Shown here in pieces: positions 24,341-32,080 of a stretch of DNA of 34,528 nucleotides; position 1 is the stretch's first letter, and each line of letters begins with the position of its first letter. The stretch covers positions 1-34,528 of the forward strand of contig JACRBJ010000033.1 in the NCBI GenBank assembly GCA_016234555.1, given 5' to 3'. This DNA comes from Chloroflexota bacterium (lineage in GTDB: Bacteria > Chloroflexota > Anaerolineae > Anaerolineales > Villigracilaceae). The notes beneath the pieces are model-generated. The model saw only the letters and a list, made by a program, of their open reading frames with translations. It was not told the origin of the DNA and did no database searches. Made by a program: the position numbers and the translations under genes.

Positions 24341-24372
24341 CTTCCGAGGTGATGACGACTTCGGAAGTTTTT
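24341..24372 (+). terminator. Intrinsic terminator after the cyclase gene
   Basis: A 10-bp stem (CTTCCGAGGT, 24341-24350, with ACTTCGGAAG, 24358-24367; one G-U pair) closes a 7-nt loop and is followed by TTTTTATTT. It lies 32 nt after the cyclase stop. Confidence 0.85.
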
Positions 24373-24444
24373 ATTTGTAAATCCTCCCATGCAACTCTTT
24401 TCGCCTGGCTGCGTAAAGCAAATAGACAAACGAAAGGAGCAAAA

Positions 24445-24636
24445 ATGAGCGATATCAAAACCCTTTATCGAAGCAAATCCAACCGCATGATCGCGGGCGT
24501 ATGCGCGGGACTTGGCGACTATCTCAACATCGACCCGACCATCATCCGCCTGCTGTTCGTGCTCGGTTTCTTCACCTTCAACGGCGCGATGCTGCTGGTG
24601 TACCTCATCATGGCAATCGTCACGCCCGAAGGATAG
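24445..24636 (+). CDS. PspC-domain small membrane protein
   Basis: This 63-residue protein is a stand-alone PspC domain. KTLYRSKSNRMIAGVCAGLG is followed by DYLNIDPTIIRLLFVLGFF and a second hydrophobic stretch (LLVYLIMAIVTPEG). In E. coli PspC is a membrane partner in the phage-shock envelope stress response; single-domain forms are widespread and less well known. The ATG has a strong AAAGGAG 8 nt upstream. The gene is flanked by two terminators, so it is a separate transcript. Confidence 0.93.
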   Translation: MSDIKTLYRSKSNRMIAGVCAGLGDYLNIDPTIIRLLFVLGFFTFNGAMLLVYLIMAIVTPEG

Positions 24637-24668
24637 CCACTCCACCCCTGGAATCCATACGGAAACAA

Positions 24669-24715
24669 TAAGAAGCGCTCCCGCAAGGAAACAAGCGGGA
24701 AGCGTCTTCTTTTTT
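24669..24715 (+). terminator. Intrinsic terminator after the PspC gene
   Basis: AAGAAGCGCTCCCGC pairs with GCGGGAAGCGTCTTCTT, allowing a small bulge, across a loop of about 10 nt. A T-run follows. It lies 33 nt after the PspC stop and ahead of the convergent lipoprotein gene, which it may also serve. Confidence 0.85.
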
Positions 24716-24747
24716 ATCCTGCCCACTGAGGGCAGCATTCCTGTTCA

Positions 24748-25791
24748 TCAACATGGATTGTTGGGAGAAGGGATACAGGCTGGCGGCGGTCCAGCACCGC
24801 CATCATCCTTGGGAATAAATACTTCACACAGACCAGGTTCTTCTCCGCTGGGCTGAAAGCCAACCGCCATGCGGCAGGAACTATCAAGTTCTGAAACCGC
24901 CTTGATCGGATAATAGATTTCAAATCCCGGGTCTGCCGCACCGGCCTGCTCATGTGTGAAGCGGTCGTTGAGGTCGAATAACGCGGGGTCGAGCAGGGAC
25001 GTCCCCGCCCACATGTTTATCAAATAGCTTTCAGGATTACTGAGGACTGAACGCTTTACGGCGAATTCAATTGTGTTGGATGCATTTGGTGAAATACGTA
25101 CCCAGGCAGCATCGGGGTCATCGCCAACGCCCTGATCGAAAACAAGCATTTCGAAACCGTCTCCAACCGCTTTTTCATCGGTGTACATGGCGGATATATC
25201 TCCGACATCGCTATTTGCATCCCAATAAACTTGCACGCCATCAACAGTCCAGTCCGTGGACGCAGGATTGGATGCGGTAATCAACCAGTCGCCTTTTCCG
25301 TCCCGATCAAGGTCCAGCTCGACTGCATATTTGCTTGCAAATGAATCAGCAGAGTCGGGACCCTTGATTACGAGCGTTCCATAAATCCATGTTTCATCTT
25401 GAAGGACGAAGGTGTCCACAATATCAAGATAGGGAAAATAAGTATCCATGGTATTGGCATTGAAGGGGCGCTCAAAGCGCCCGAAGGTAAAACGATCCCC
25501 ATCTGTCACAAGCTTTTTGCTTGCCAACACCGAAGAGTCATAGTCGCCGGCATGGTTGATTCGGTCTGCTGGCAAACTCAAGGGGATCACTTGATGCCGA
25601 ATGGGACTTTCGGTAGGCTGGGCAGTTTCACCGGTGATGGGTATTTCAATGGGGGCTGCTTCGGTAGGGCTGGTAACAGCCGCCACAGTCGGAGAAACTT
25701 CCGTTGTTTGAACAGTGGGAAGGCTGCAGGCTTGAATGACGACAAGTAACATTGCCATTAAAAGCAAAGACCGGGAATTTACTGATTTCAT
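24748..25791 (-). CDS. Secreted lipoprotein of unknown function
   Basis: This 347-residue protein starts MKSVNSRSLLLMAMLLVVIQ then AC, a lipoprotein signal peptide with the lipid-attachment Cys at residue 22. A Thr/Pro-rich linker follows (about 25-70), then a globular domain with a calcium-loop-like segment DLDRDGKGDW and many Asp/Trp residues. It ends in a short Pro/Cys tail, PPPACIPSPNNPC. It resembles outer-surface beta-sandwich proteins but was not assigned to a family. The ATG at 25791 is chosen over upstream starts because AGGAG precedes it. It is the only minus-strand gene between 24748 and 25962, so it is a single-gene unit. Confidence 0.85.
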   Translation of the reverse strand: MKSVNSRSLLLMAMLLVVIQACSLPTVQTTEVSPTVAAVTSPTEAAPIEIPITGETAQPTESPIRHQVIPLSLPADRINHAGDYDSSVLASKKLVTDGDRFTFGRFERPFNANTMDTYFPYLDIVDTFVLQDETWIYGTLVIKGPDSADSFASKYAVELDLDRDGKGDWLITASNPASTDWTVDGVQVYWDANSDVGDISAMYTDEKAVGDGFEMLVFDQGVGDDPDAAWVRISPNASNTIEFAVKRSVLSNPESYLINMWAGTSLLDPALFDLNDRFTHEQAGAADPGFEIYYPIKAVSELDSSCRMAVGFQPSGEEPGLCEVFIPKDDGGAGPPPACIPSPNNPC

Positions 25792-25962
25792 TTTCTCTCC
25801 TGATAAAACACCTTGACATAAGCTAATCATAGTGATTTGAAAACCATGTACCATCAGACAAAGGTACCTTTTGTACCAATTTACACCAGGGGATAAGCTT
25901 GAGAGTAGCAGGACAACCCTGGACTAACGATGGTTTACGTTCGCGTCATCTTGCGGACGCCG

Positions 25963-25990
25963 TTGAATTTCAATTCGTCTAAAGTAAAAT
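25963..25990 (+). promoter_or_regulatory. Promoter of the AhpD-like gene
   Basis: TTGAAT (25963-25968), a 16-nt spacer and TAAAAT (25985-25990) form a plausible housekeeping promoter. A GGAGG Shine-Dalgarno at 25997-26001 sits between it and the ATG at 26007. Confidence 0.45.
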
Positions 25991-26006
25991 CAAAGTGGAG
26001 GACGAC

Positions 26007-26546
26007 ATGCAGGCATTTATCGAACAACCCAAACGGATTCCGTTTTTCCTCAAGTTGGGGATTTTGTTTTCGGAAAAAATCACTGGCAAGACCATGCTCC
26101 CCGCGCGGATTTTGGCGTGGTACCCCAAAGCCGCGATTGGTTCAGGCGTGATGGAATCCCTGGTCGCCCACGCGGACGGTGACATGACCCCGCGACTGTT
26201 GAAACTCATCCGCATGACCGCTTCGTATGCGGCAGCCTGTCCCTTTTGCGTAGACATGAATTCCTATGAATATCGTGACGTGGGAATCACCGACGCGGAA
26301 GCCGAGTCCCTGCGCGGGGACTTCGAGCAGGTCAGCACCTTTTCGGAACGCGAAAAACTGGCAATCGCCTACGCCCGCCTCATCTCGCAGACGCCGTTGA
26401 AGTTCCACCCCGATTTGGTCGAGCGGGTCAAATCTGCGTTTACCGAACGGGAATTCGTCATCCTTGCCAGCACGGCGGCGCAGGTCAATTACTGGGCAAG
26501 GCTGATTCAGGCACTGGGGATTCCGCCCGCTGGGTTTGGGAGATGA
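26007..26546 (+). CDS. Carboxymuconolactone decarboxylase/AhpD-like protein
   Basis: This 179-residue all-helical protein matches the AhpD/carboxymuconolactone decarboxylase superfamily. The central motif AACPFCVDMNSYEYRDVGIT holds a CxxC pair like the redox-active cysteines of AhpD, but the usual His a few residues later is Asn or Tyr here. Later segments SEREKLAIAYARLISQTP and FVILASTAAQVNYWARL are typical of peroxidase-related CMD proteins. It probably acts as a small peroxide- or thiol-related enzyme; the substrate is unknown. A GTG at 25995 is also in frame, but the Shine-Dalgarno GGAGG lies over it, so the ATG at 26007 is preferred. Confidence 0.85.
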   Translation: MQAFIEQPKRIPFFLKLGILFSEKITGKTMLPARILAWYPKAAIGSGVMESLVAHADGDMTPRLLKLIRMTASYAAACPFCVDMNSYEYRDVGITDAEAESLRGDFEQVSTFSEREKLAIAYARLISQTPLKFHPDLVERVKSAFTEREFVILASTAAQVNYWARLIQALGIPPAGFGR

Positions 26547-26555
26547 AAAACAAAA

Positions 26556-26588
26556 AGACCTCCGAGTTCTTAAAGAACTCGGAGGTCT
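26556..26588. terminator. 16-1-16 palindrome acting as bidirectional terminator
   Basis: AGACCTCCGAGTTCTT, one central base and its exact complement form a perfect 16-bp hairpin between the convergent AhpD-like and etfA genes. A T-run follows on the plus strand after two bases, and a T-run on the minus strand corresponds to CAAAAAG at the left. It is a sibling of the element inside prmA (8551-8583), with compensating changes at two positions. Confidence 0.9.
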
Positions 26589-26615
26589 GCTTTTTACGCA
26601 AAACGTGACACCAAC

Positions 26616-27605
26616 CTACTTCCCCATTTTCTTCTTCATTGCCTCAGTCAACGCGGGGACAATCGCGAACAAGTCGCCAATCACGCCGTAGCGTGCCTGA
26701 CTAAAGATTGGGGCTTCGGCGTCCTTGTTGATGGCGACGATCAACTTGGAGTTCCTCATGCCAACGAGGTGCTGGATCGCGCCAGAGATGCCACAAGCGA
26801 TGTACAGGTCTGGGGCGACGACTTTGCCCGTCTGACCAACCTGGTGGGCGTAGGTGATGTATCCGCCGTCCACTGCCGCGCGGGATGCGCCGACTGCGCC
26901 GCCGAGCAACCTGGCGAGTTCGCCGATCATTTCAAAACCTTTTTGCGCGGTGGCTTTTTCGTCCAAGCCGAGGGATGGATTGTTCGAGACGCCACGTCCG
27001 CCAGAGACGATGACAGCCGCGTCGCCGATGTTGACGGCGCTTTCAGTTGCGGCATAGCCGACTACGGTGGTCAGCGCGTCGGTTTTGGCTTCGGCTTTGG
27101 TCGCTGTGCCAGCCTTGCCAGCTACACGTTCGGGCTTGGGGAAGGCGCGGGCGGGGATGGTCGCCATGACGGGCTTGCCCGAGCAGACGGTCTTCTCCAA
27201 AACCTTGCCTTCGTAAATGGGACGAGTAGCAATCAGCTTGCCGCCATCTTGATCGAACTTGGAAACGTCGGTCAGCACGCCCGTGGACAAGTCCACGGCA
27301 GACATGGCGGCAAACTCACGGGTCCGCGCAGTCGTCGGGAACAGGATCAGGTCGGGGGTCCCAGCAGCGGCAAGAGCCGACAGCGTGGAAGCATATGGTT
27401 CAGCGCGGTAGTCCGTCATCGCGGCATCATCCACAACGATGACTTCGTCGGCGCCAAATTCAAACGCGGCTTTGGAAATCTCATCCGCATCCGAGCCGAA
27501 GACCAGCGCCACGGCTGTGCCGAAACTTTTTGCCACGCCCAAAGCCTCCCACGAAGCAGGCTGGACGTCGCTCTTGAAATGGTCGATGTAAACGAAAGTT
27601 TTCAT
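26616..27605 (-). CDS. etfA: Electron transfer flavoprotein subunit alpha
   Basis: This 329-residue protein has normal EtfA length. The C-terminal FAD-binding region shows [47 protein letters not shown] and [10 protein letters not shown]. It also has the closing [20 protein letters not shown] and [13 protein letters not shown]. With EtfB it moves electrons from acyl-CoA dehydrogenases or similar enzymes to the quinone pool via ETF-quinone oxidoreductase. Its ATG overlaps the etfB stop (ATGA). No bifurcation-specific partner genes are seen nearby, so a standard ETF is likely but not certain. Confidence 0.97.
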   Translation of the reverse strand: MKTFVYIDHFKSDVQPASWEALGVAKSFGTAVALVFGSDADEISKAAFEFGADEVIVVDDAAMTDYRAEPYASTLSALAAAGTPDLILFPTTARTREFAAMSAVDLSTGVLTDVSKFDQDGGKLIATRPIYEGKVLEKTVCSGKPVMATIPARAFPKPERVAGKAGTATKAEAKTDALTTVVGYAATESAVNIGDAAVIVSGGRGVSNNPSLGLDEKATAQKGFEMIGELARLLGGAVGASRAAVDGGYITYAHQVGQTGKVVAPDLYIACGISGAIQHLVGMRNSKLIVAINKDAEAPIFSQARYGVIGDLFAIVPALTEAMKKKMGK

Positions 27606-28372
27606 AGCACTTTCTCCGCGAGAATTTTATCGGCGAGTTTGTCGGCGATTTCGGCTGGGCTGTCGCCGGTGATCATCTCGACTTTGGCTTCGGATACGGG
27701 TGGGTTCATCAGCTCGACGCGGGTGACGACGGGAGCGGATGCAGTCGCGCCGACATCTGCCAGCGACCAGATGGGGATGGTTGCCTTCGACGCTTTGCGG
27801 ATGCCCATGAACGACGGGTAGCGCGGTTCGCCGATGCTTTGAACCAGGCTGAGGACGGCGGGCATTTTCGCGCTGACGGTTTGCCTGCCCTCTTCGGTGA
27901 TGCGGTCAACGGTGACGCTGTCGCCTTCGACCTTGATCAGACCCACGAACCCAAGCATGGGCAGCCCGAGGACTCGGGCGGTTTGCGCGGCGGTGAGACC
28001 TGCGCCGTTGTCGAGCGTCTGGCGTCCGAACATGACCATGTCTGCGCCGCCGATCTTTTGGATGGCAGCCGCCAGCACGCGCGCCGCGCCGACAGTATCG
28101 AGGTCGGTGAGCGCGGGGTCTGAGACAAGGACAGCCTCGTCCGCGCCCATGGCGAGCGCGTGCTTGAGCGCCTCCTTCGCGGATTCAGGTCCGACACACA
28201 GGGCAGTCACTGTCCCGCCCAATGCTTCTCTCTGCTGAAGCGCGCCTTCGACAGCGTACTCGTCGAACGGGTTAATCACCAGCGGCGCGTCCCCCCACGT
28301 AACCTTCCCATCCTCGGCTTTGACTTTCGCTTCCGAGTCGGGCACTTGCTTGATACATGCGATGATTTTCAA
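27602..28372 (-). CDS. etfB: Electron transfer flavoprotein subunit beta
   Basis: This 256-residue protein begins with [17 protein letters not shown] after a TTG start. TTG is preferred because AGGAG lies 8 nt upstream and the family starts MKII-CIKQVPD; no ATG nearby fits. Other family features are [46 protein letters not shown] and [11 protein letters not shown]. It holds the AMP (or a second FAD in bifurcating forms) and pairs with EtfA, whose gene overlaps by 4 nt. Confidence 0.97.
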   Translation of the reverse strand: MKIIACIKQVPDSEAKVKAEDGKVTWGDAPLVINPFDEYAVEGALQQREALGGTVTALCVGPESAKEALKHALAMGADEAVLVSDPALTDLDTVGAARVLAAAIQKIGGADMVMFGRQTLDNGAGLTAAQTARVLGLPMLGFVGLIKVEGDSVTVDRITEEGRQTVSAKMPAVLSLVQSIGEPRYPSFMGIRKASKATIPIWSLADVGATASAPVVTRVELMNPPVSEAKVEMITGDSPAEIADKLADKILAEKVL

Positions 28373-28393
28373 AGTGGCTTCTCCTTGTAAGAA

Positions 28394-28666
28394 TTATTTA
28401 GAAATGAAAAATGCAATATCCCAGATAATTACTGCTAGCATGAAAATCGTGCTAAAGGCTCTCATAATTATTATCCACGAGCTTTTATCACTAAGTTGTT
28501 TGATTTGATAATCTTTAAAAGGATCCCAAGAAGGTAACCTACTAAGTCTTTTTAATTTTTCTTCATAAAATGCATTTGCTCTAAACCAGCTTTTGTAGAA
28601 CAATATTAGGATGAAGATATTTGTGTATAGGAATATAAAAATTATGATCACTTGACATACGTTCAT
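28394..28666 (-). CDS. Small two-helix membrane protein, AT-rich
   Basis: This 90-residue protein has two hydrophobic helices (about 4-24 and 65-86) around a basic cytoplasmic loop with YKSWFRANAFYEEKLKRLSR and PFKDYQIKQL. It resembles the next gene upstream (28690), whose loop reads YKLWFKTDSYYQDIYNSLTR and PFKEFFLKRL, so the two are paralogues. Its DNA is much richer in A and T than that neighbour. The start is uncertain. The ATG at 28666 is used, but a GTG just upstream is possible, and the open frame runs further through the neighbouring gene. The function is unknown. Confidence 0.65.
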   Translation of the reverse strand: MNVCQVIIIFIFLYTNIFILILFYKSWFRANAFYEEKLKRLSRLPSWDPFKDYQIKQLSDKSSWIIIMRAFSTIFMLAVIIWDIAFFISK

Positions 28667-28689
28667 GGATAACACAATTAGTTTGTTTC

Positions 28690-28971
28690 CTATGTACCGA
28701 AATAAGCCATTATCACCAACACATCCGCTCCAACAACCGCCACAAACCCAATTGCGCTGAAAATCTTTTGCTCCACTTCCCAACGCTTGCGGTTTTCCAG
28801 CCGCTTGAGAAAGAATTCCTTGAACGGATAAAGGGAGGGAGAGCGGGTGAGGCTGTTGTAAATGTCCTGATAATATGAGTCTGTTTTGAACCACAATTTG
28901 TAGGTGTTGGAAAGGAACAGCAAACTAAAGAGCAGGAAGACAAGGACAAATCCGAACGGGGGCTTTTCCAC
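28690..28971 (-). CDS. Small two-helix membrane protein, paralogue
   Basis: This 93-residue protein has helices at about 7-24 and 70-90, with a basic loop (YKLWFKTDSYYQDIYNSLTR, then PFKEFFLKRLENRKRWEVEQ). It is related to the protein at 28394 in loop sequence and layout but has host-like base composition. It lies 5 nt after the HpcH-type aldolase gene and probably shares its transcript. No known family was recognised. Confidence 0.7.
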   Translation of the reverse strand: MEKPPFGFVLVFLLFSLLFLSNTYKLWFKTDSYYQDIYNSLTRSPSLYPFKEFFLKRLENRKRWEVEQKIFSAIGFVAVVGADVLVIMAYFGT

Positions 28972-28976
28972 GATTT

Positions 28977-29738
28977 TTACTCAGGCAGAAATTCTTTGGC
29001 GCCAGCCGTCATTACGATCTGCGAGATCGCCAGAACCATCGTCATGCCGCGAGCGACCTGCTTTGCCGCATCCGCCCGTGAGACAGCCGTGATTCCAGCC
29101 GCCACGTTGTGCTTCTTGCAAACAGACACCACGCGGTCGATCATCTCCTGCACCTCGGGATGATTTGCTCCGTCGGGGAATCCCATGTTGAGCGAGAGGT
29201 CACGCGGACCGACGACAACCACGTCCACGCCGGGGAGGGAAGTCATCTCGTCAAGCTGGTCTATCAAGCTGGCATCCTCGAATTGCGGGATGACCATCGT
29301 TTGTTCGTTGGTGAAGTTGATGTATTCAATGGCTTCATTCCCCACTGCAATGTAGCCTGACGCCCGTGTCAGTCCCATGCCGCGTTTGCCAAGCGGCGGA
29401 TACTTCACGGCGTCCACCAGCATTTTGACCTGGTCTACAGACTCTGTCCCGGGCATCATCACGCCCATCATGCCCGCATCCATGTATTGCAGGACGAGTT
29501 TCGGGTCTTTGGGTCCAACCCGCACCAGTGGGGTCATGTTCACGCGCTCACAAGCCCGAATGACGTTGACCGCCTGAACGGGGTCAATCAGTCCATGCTC
29601 GGCATCCAGCATGTAGAAGTCAAAGCCCGCCAGCCCGTATATTTCCGCCAGTTGCGGGTCGTCCGAGGTGGAGATCACGCCGTAGGCTGGCTGACCAGCT
29701 TTCAGTTTCGATTTTGTGCGGTTTTCCTGAATGAACAT
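28977..29738 (-). CDS. HpcH/HpaI family aldolase
   Basis: This 253-residue TIM-barrel protein matches the HpcH/HpaI 2-oxo acid aldolase family (HpcH, GarL, RhmA). Seen are the catalytic LDAEHG segment (Asp and His), the Arg in PLVRVGPKD, GVMMPGTES, the metal-site Glu in PQFEDA and Asp in VVVGPRDLSLNMGF. These enzymes cleave 4-hydroxy-2-oxo acids to pyruvate or a related acid and an aldehyde; the precise substrate is not evident. The frame is open to an earlier ATG at 29774, but MFIQENRTKSKLKAG aligns better with family starts. Neither start has a strong Shine-Dalgarno. Confidence 0.88.
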   Translation of the reverse strand: MFIQENRTKSKLKAGQPAYGVISTSDDPQLAEIYGLAGFDFYMLDAEHGLIDPVQAVNVIRACERVNMTPLVRVGPKDPKLVLQYMDAGMMGVMMPGTESVDQVKMLVDAVKYPPLGKRGMGLTRASGYIAVGNEAIEYINFTNEQTMVIPQFEDASLIDQLDEMTSLPGVDVVVVGPRDLSLNMGFPDGANHPEVQEMIDRVVSVCKKHNVAAGITAVSRADAAKQVARGMTMVLAISQIVMTAGAKEFLPE

Positions 29739-29834
29739 GTTTATGCCGTCACAAATTTCGTGTTTATGAATCATCCCGTCGACGATTGCCTGTCGAGAGG
29801 GATTGGATGAACAACAAGATGAAACGTCGATTGG

Positions 29835-30125
29835 CTAGCGAAAACTTATAAAGCTGATCAATTTCCCTGTTTTCAGGTCGAGCTCACAGGCGTGACTGCC
29901 CAGGGTATAGGCGGAAATGGTCTCGCCATCTTCGTTGAGCTTGACGCGCGAGAAATAGGTGTAGGGGTCGGGTTTCTCCGCCTTCCAGACGATTTCCCCA
30001 CGGCGGCTGACCAGGTAAAGGTTGGTTTCGTTGCGCGGAAATCCGCCTGGGTTTTCGAGCACAATGATCCCCGCATTGACTTCGATCGTTTTATCGATCT
30101 GCGTAAAAAGTGCCACAACATCCAT
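29835..30125 (-). CDS. Small protein of unknown function
   Basis: This 96-residue protein is predicted to be mostly beta strands. NLYLVSRRGEIVWKAEKPDP and ACELDLKTGKLISFISF look like one or two blades of a beta-propeller or a single outer-sheet domain. There is no signal peptide or membrane segment. It ends before the aldolase gene in the same direction, with a gap of about 96 nt. Function not recognised. Confidence 0.65.
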   Translation of the reverse strand: MDVVALFTQIDKTIEVNAGIIVLENPGGFPRNETNLYLVSRRGEIVWKAEKPDPYTYFSRVKLNEDGETISAYTLGSHACELDLKTGKLISFISFR

Positions 30126-30322
30126 GGAATACCTGCTTAAGAGAGAAAATATGTCGTCGTTGTAATAGCTGTGATACCCGAATTATATCCCAAAACCATT
30201 TGCGCCGACCTTTTGGCGGGGACGCGGAAATGGGGTTCTCCCCCAAAGTCACGCGCCGCCTGTAACCTTTTTCGCCTTCCCGCATCCATCATTTAATCAA
30301 GAATAATTTTGGAGGTACTGAG

Positions 30323-30577
30323 ATGACAGACATGAAAGTTCAACCAAAGGTGGTCGTGTTCAGCACACCCACCTGCTCCTTCTGCAACATGGCAAAGAGC
30401 TATTTCCGCGAGAAGGGCATCAAGTTCACCGATATCGACGTCAGCCGCGACCAGGCTGCCGCGCGCGACATGGTCCGCCGCTCCGGGCAGATGGGCGTGC
30501 CGGTGATCGACATCGGTGGGGAGGTCGTGGTGGGGTTCAACCGTCCGCAAATCAACTCACTTTTGGGGATCAAATAA
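30323..30577 (+). CDS. Glutaredoxin-like protein with CSFC active site
   Basis: This 84-residue protein is a small glutaredoxin/thioredoxin-fold protein. VVVFSTPTCSFCNMAKSYFR contains the CxxC active site, MGVPVIDIGGEVVVGFNRPQ holds the cis-Pro (GVPV) and the C-terminal part is a short helix. It resembles YruB/NrdH-type glutaredoxins, which reduce disulfides, for instance in ribonucleotide reductase or peroxidases. The ATG has a GGAGG Shine-Dalgarno. The groES gene begins one base after its stop codon, so the two are translationally linked and form one unit. Confidence 0.92.
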   Translation: MTDMKVQPKVVVFSTPTCSFCNMAKSYFREKGIKFTDIDVSRDQAAARDMVRRSGQMGVPVIDIGGEVVVGFNRPQINSLLGIK

Positions 30578-30578
30578 C

Positions 30579-30851
30579 ATGGCAAAGGTCAACATTCAAC
30601 CCCTGGGGACCCGCGTCCTCATCCGCCCGCTGGAGCAGGAAGCCAAGACCTCTTCCGGGCTGTATCTGCCCGAGACCGCCAAAGAGAAGCCGCAGACCGG
30701 CGAGGTGGTCGCCGTTGGCGATGACGAGAGCATCAAGCTCAAGGTCAAGGACAAGGTGTTGTTCGCCAAGTACAGCGGCGCCGAGTTCAAGTTCGAAAAT
30801 GTAGATTACCTTTTGCTCGAATCAAACGACATCCTCGCCCGCCTGAATTAA
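30579..30851 (+). CDS. groES: Co-chaperonin GroES
   Basis: This 90-residue GroES has IQPLGTRVLIRPLEQEAKTS, the mobile-loop segment SSGLYLPETAKEKPQTGEVV and the roof and base strands KVKDKVLFAKYSGAEF and DYLLLESNDILARLN. It caps GroEL to form the folding chamber. Unusually, no groEL follows; a strong terminator lies directly downstream and glutaredoxin is upstream. GroEL must be elsewhere in the genome. No CIRCE site was seen ahead of the pair. Confidence 0.97.
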   Translation: MAKVNIQPLGTRVLIRPLEQEAKTSSGLYLPETAKEKPQTGEVVAVGDDESIKLKVKDKVLFAKYSGAEFKFENVDYLLLESNDILARLN

Positions 30852-30856
30852 TATCG

Positions 30857-30896
30857 AAAAGGCGCACCCGTCTCCACGTGATGGGCGCGCCTTTTC
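30857..30896 (+). terminator. Intrinsic terminator after groES
   Basis: AAAAGGCGCACCC pairs with GGGCGCGCCTTTT around a 13-nt loop, followed by CTTTTC. One mismatch interrupts the stem. It lies a few bases past the groES stop. Confidence 0.85.
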
Positions 30897-30969
30897 TTCA
30901 AGAATCAGTAGATCATGAAAACGCAGTAACACCTTTTGTTCTTTGACAAATTAGTCTGGCAAAAGACCC

Positions 30970-31039
30970 AGCCACGGATTTCGCGGATTTTCACCGATTT
31001 TTAAAACAAATCCGTGCGAATTCGTGTAAATCCGTGGCT
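30970..31039. repeat. 70-bp imperfect palindrome bounded by AGCCACGGATTT
   Basis: The ends AGCCACGGATTT and AAATCCGTGGCT are exact complements, and the inside continues with degenerate pairs such as CGGATTTTCACCG and TCCGTGCGAATTCG. From memory, elements with CCACGGATTT ends are widespread dispersed repeats in Chloroflexota and other environmental bacteria. It codes for nothing and lies between groES and the AT-rich right end. Confidence 0.8.
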
Positions 31040-31098
31040 AAGGTTTTAGTTTTCTCGTCCAAAAAAAGTAGAGCCCTTTTCCTTCAAGAATCCAGCGC

Positions 31099-31191
31099 TC
31101 AGGGGATGCTGCCGATCAGTTTCACCTGCATCACGTATTTGTTGACCGCGCCAAAGCAGCGCTTATATTCCTCATCGCCACACCTGAAATC
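31099..31191 (-). pseudogene. Severed 3' end of a host-like gene
   Basis: On the minus strand an open frame directly following the stop of the 31192 gene encodes CGDEEYKRCFGAVNKYVMQV and then KLIGSIP before a TGA at 31101-31099. The codons strongly favour G or C at the third position, like the host genes and unlike the AT-rich genes to its right. No start codon with a Shine-Dalgarno is present and the fragment is only about 30 codons. It looks like the last part of a gene whose 5' portion was lost at the junction with the AT-rich region. It could also be chance. Confidence 0.4.
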
Positions 31192-31812
31192 TTATTTCAG
31201 GATGTCTGGAAGTTGCAAATCAAAATAGCCGACGACCCAGGTTGTTATAAAAACAACGAAAGTGGAATAAAAGATACATATCGAAAGCGTCAACGGCCAT
31301 GAAAAATGAAGATACAAATCTGCGAATAATAGAATACCCACCAGAATCACTGTTGTAACAAACACCTCCGCAAACGACGCTTCATCGTCGCTTATATCGT
31401 ATTTTTGCATCCCCATTTGAAGCAACAGCAATATGCTCATCAGGATATTCCAGGCGACCAAAACCATCATCATCGACGACCGTGAAGGAAGCATTTCAAC
31501 CCCCGCGAGAAAACTTGTCACACCGCTTATGCCCAGGACAGACCACCCCATGATCGCCTTTTCAAGCGCCAACTTTTTTCGTTTTATGAAAGCATGGATT
31601 AAGGATAATAATAATCCTCCCGTGACGATCAGTCCCAGGATTATAAAAAAGGGGGACATGGATTCAAAGCCGCTAAAGAGCATAAAAAAACCGTGGCGGA
31701 GTTCAGGGTGAAAAATGAACAGCCAACAAAACGAGAGAGAAACCAGGTACATTGATATCTCATGAAACCTTGGCTTCATCTGCTGAGAAAGGGTATTCCA
31801 AAATTCGCTCAT
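31192..31812 (-). CDS. Polytopic membrane protein of unknown function
   Basis: This 206-residue protein has about six hydrophobic helices, including MYLVSLSFCWLFIF, FFIILGLIVTGGLLLSLIHA and FVTTVILVGILLFADLYLHF, with a short basic loop (FIKRKKLALEK). No known family was recognised. The ATG at 31812 is chosen because AGG lies upstream and the earlier open frame runs through an attC-like element (31828-31947). The start lies 16 nt beyond that element, as for a gene-cassette gene. DNA is AT-rich compared with genes left of 30851. Confidence 0.7.
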   Translation of the reverse strand: MSEFWNTLSQQMKPRFHEISMYLVSLSFCWLFIFHPELRHGFFMLFSGFESMSPFFIILGLIVTGGLLLSLIHAFIKRKKLALEKAIMGWSVLGISGVTSFLAGVEMLPSRSSMMMVLVAWNILMSILLLLQMGMQKYDISDDEASFAEVFVTTVILVGILLFADLYLHFSWPLTLSICIFYSTFVVFITTWVVGYFDLQLPDILK

Positions 31813-31827
31813 ATTGAACCTGTTGGT

Positions 31828-31947
31828 GACTAAATGGTTTGCATTACCTGCTGGTGGATGGAGTGTGGATTCGCTCTGAGAGCATGAAAAGCTCAAAGCT
31901 CGTAAATCGCGCAGACTCCCACACGTCGGGTGCGCGCTTTGTTGGGC
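31828..31947 (-). repeat. attC-like site 1 (one arm degenerate)
   Basis: The plus-strand right end is GTTGGGC (31941-31947), a standard attC R-box, preceded by GCGCGC and CGTCGGG. The last ~45 bases match the site at 32535-32661 at all but about one position, and the centre aligns with small gaps. The left arm (GACTAAATGGTTTGCA) is a diverged form of GCCCAACGGCGTGACA. Length is about 120 bp. It separates two minus-strand genes, with the 31192 gene starting 16 nt beyond it, as cassette boundaries do. Confidence 0.5.
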
Positions 31948-32080
31948 GCTGAATTTGCGCCAGACTTAAAGCCTATAAAAGACACCATTGAAAAGAAAGC
32001 TTGACAAGATTATTGCACGAACCTTTGACTTTGGCAAATGCCAGAATTTTTTTGTGTCAAAGTTACTTGGCATAAAAAAT

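Noticed and set aside
30891..31092. Similar words CTTTTCTTCAAGAATC (30891-30906) and CTTTTCCTTCAAGAATC (31076-31092)
   Set aside because: Could be a direct repeat flanking a small insertion, but it is short, imperfect and adjoins terminator-like sequence; chance is not excluded.
32032..32053. Short TGGCAAATGCCA hairpin followed by T-run on the plus strand
   Set aside because: The stem is only four or five pairs and no plus-strand gene lies upstream, so it is too weak to call a terminator.
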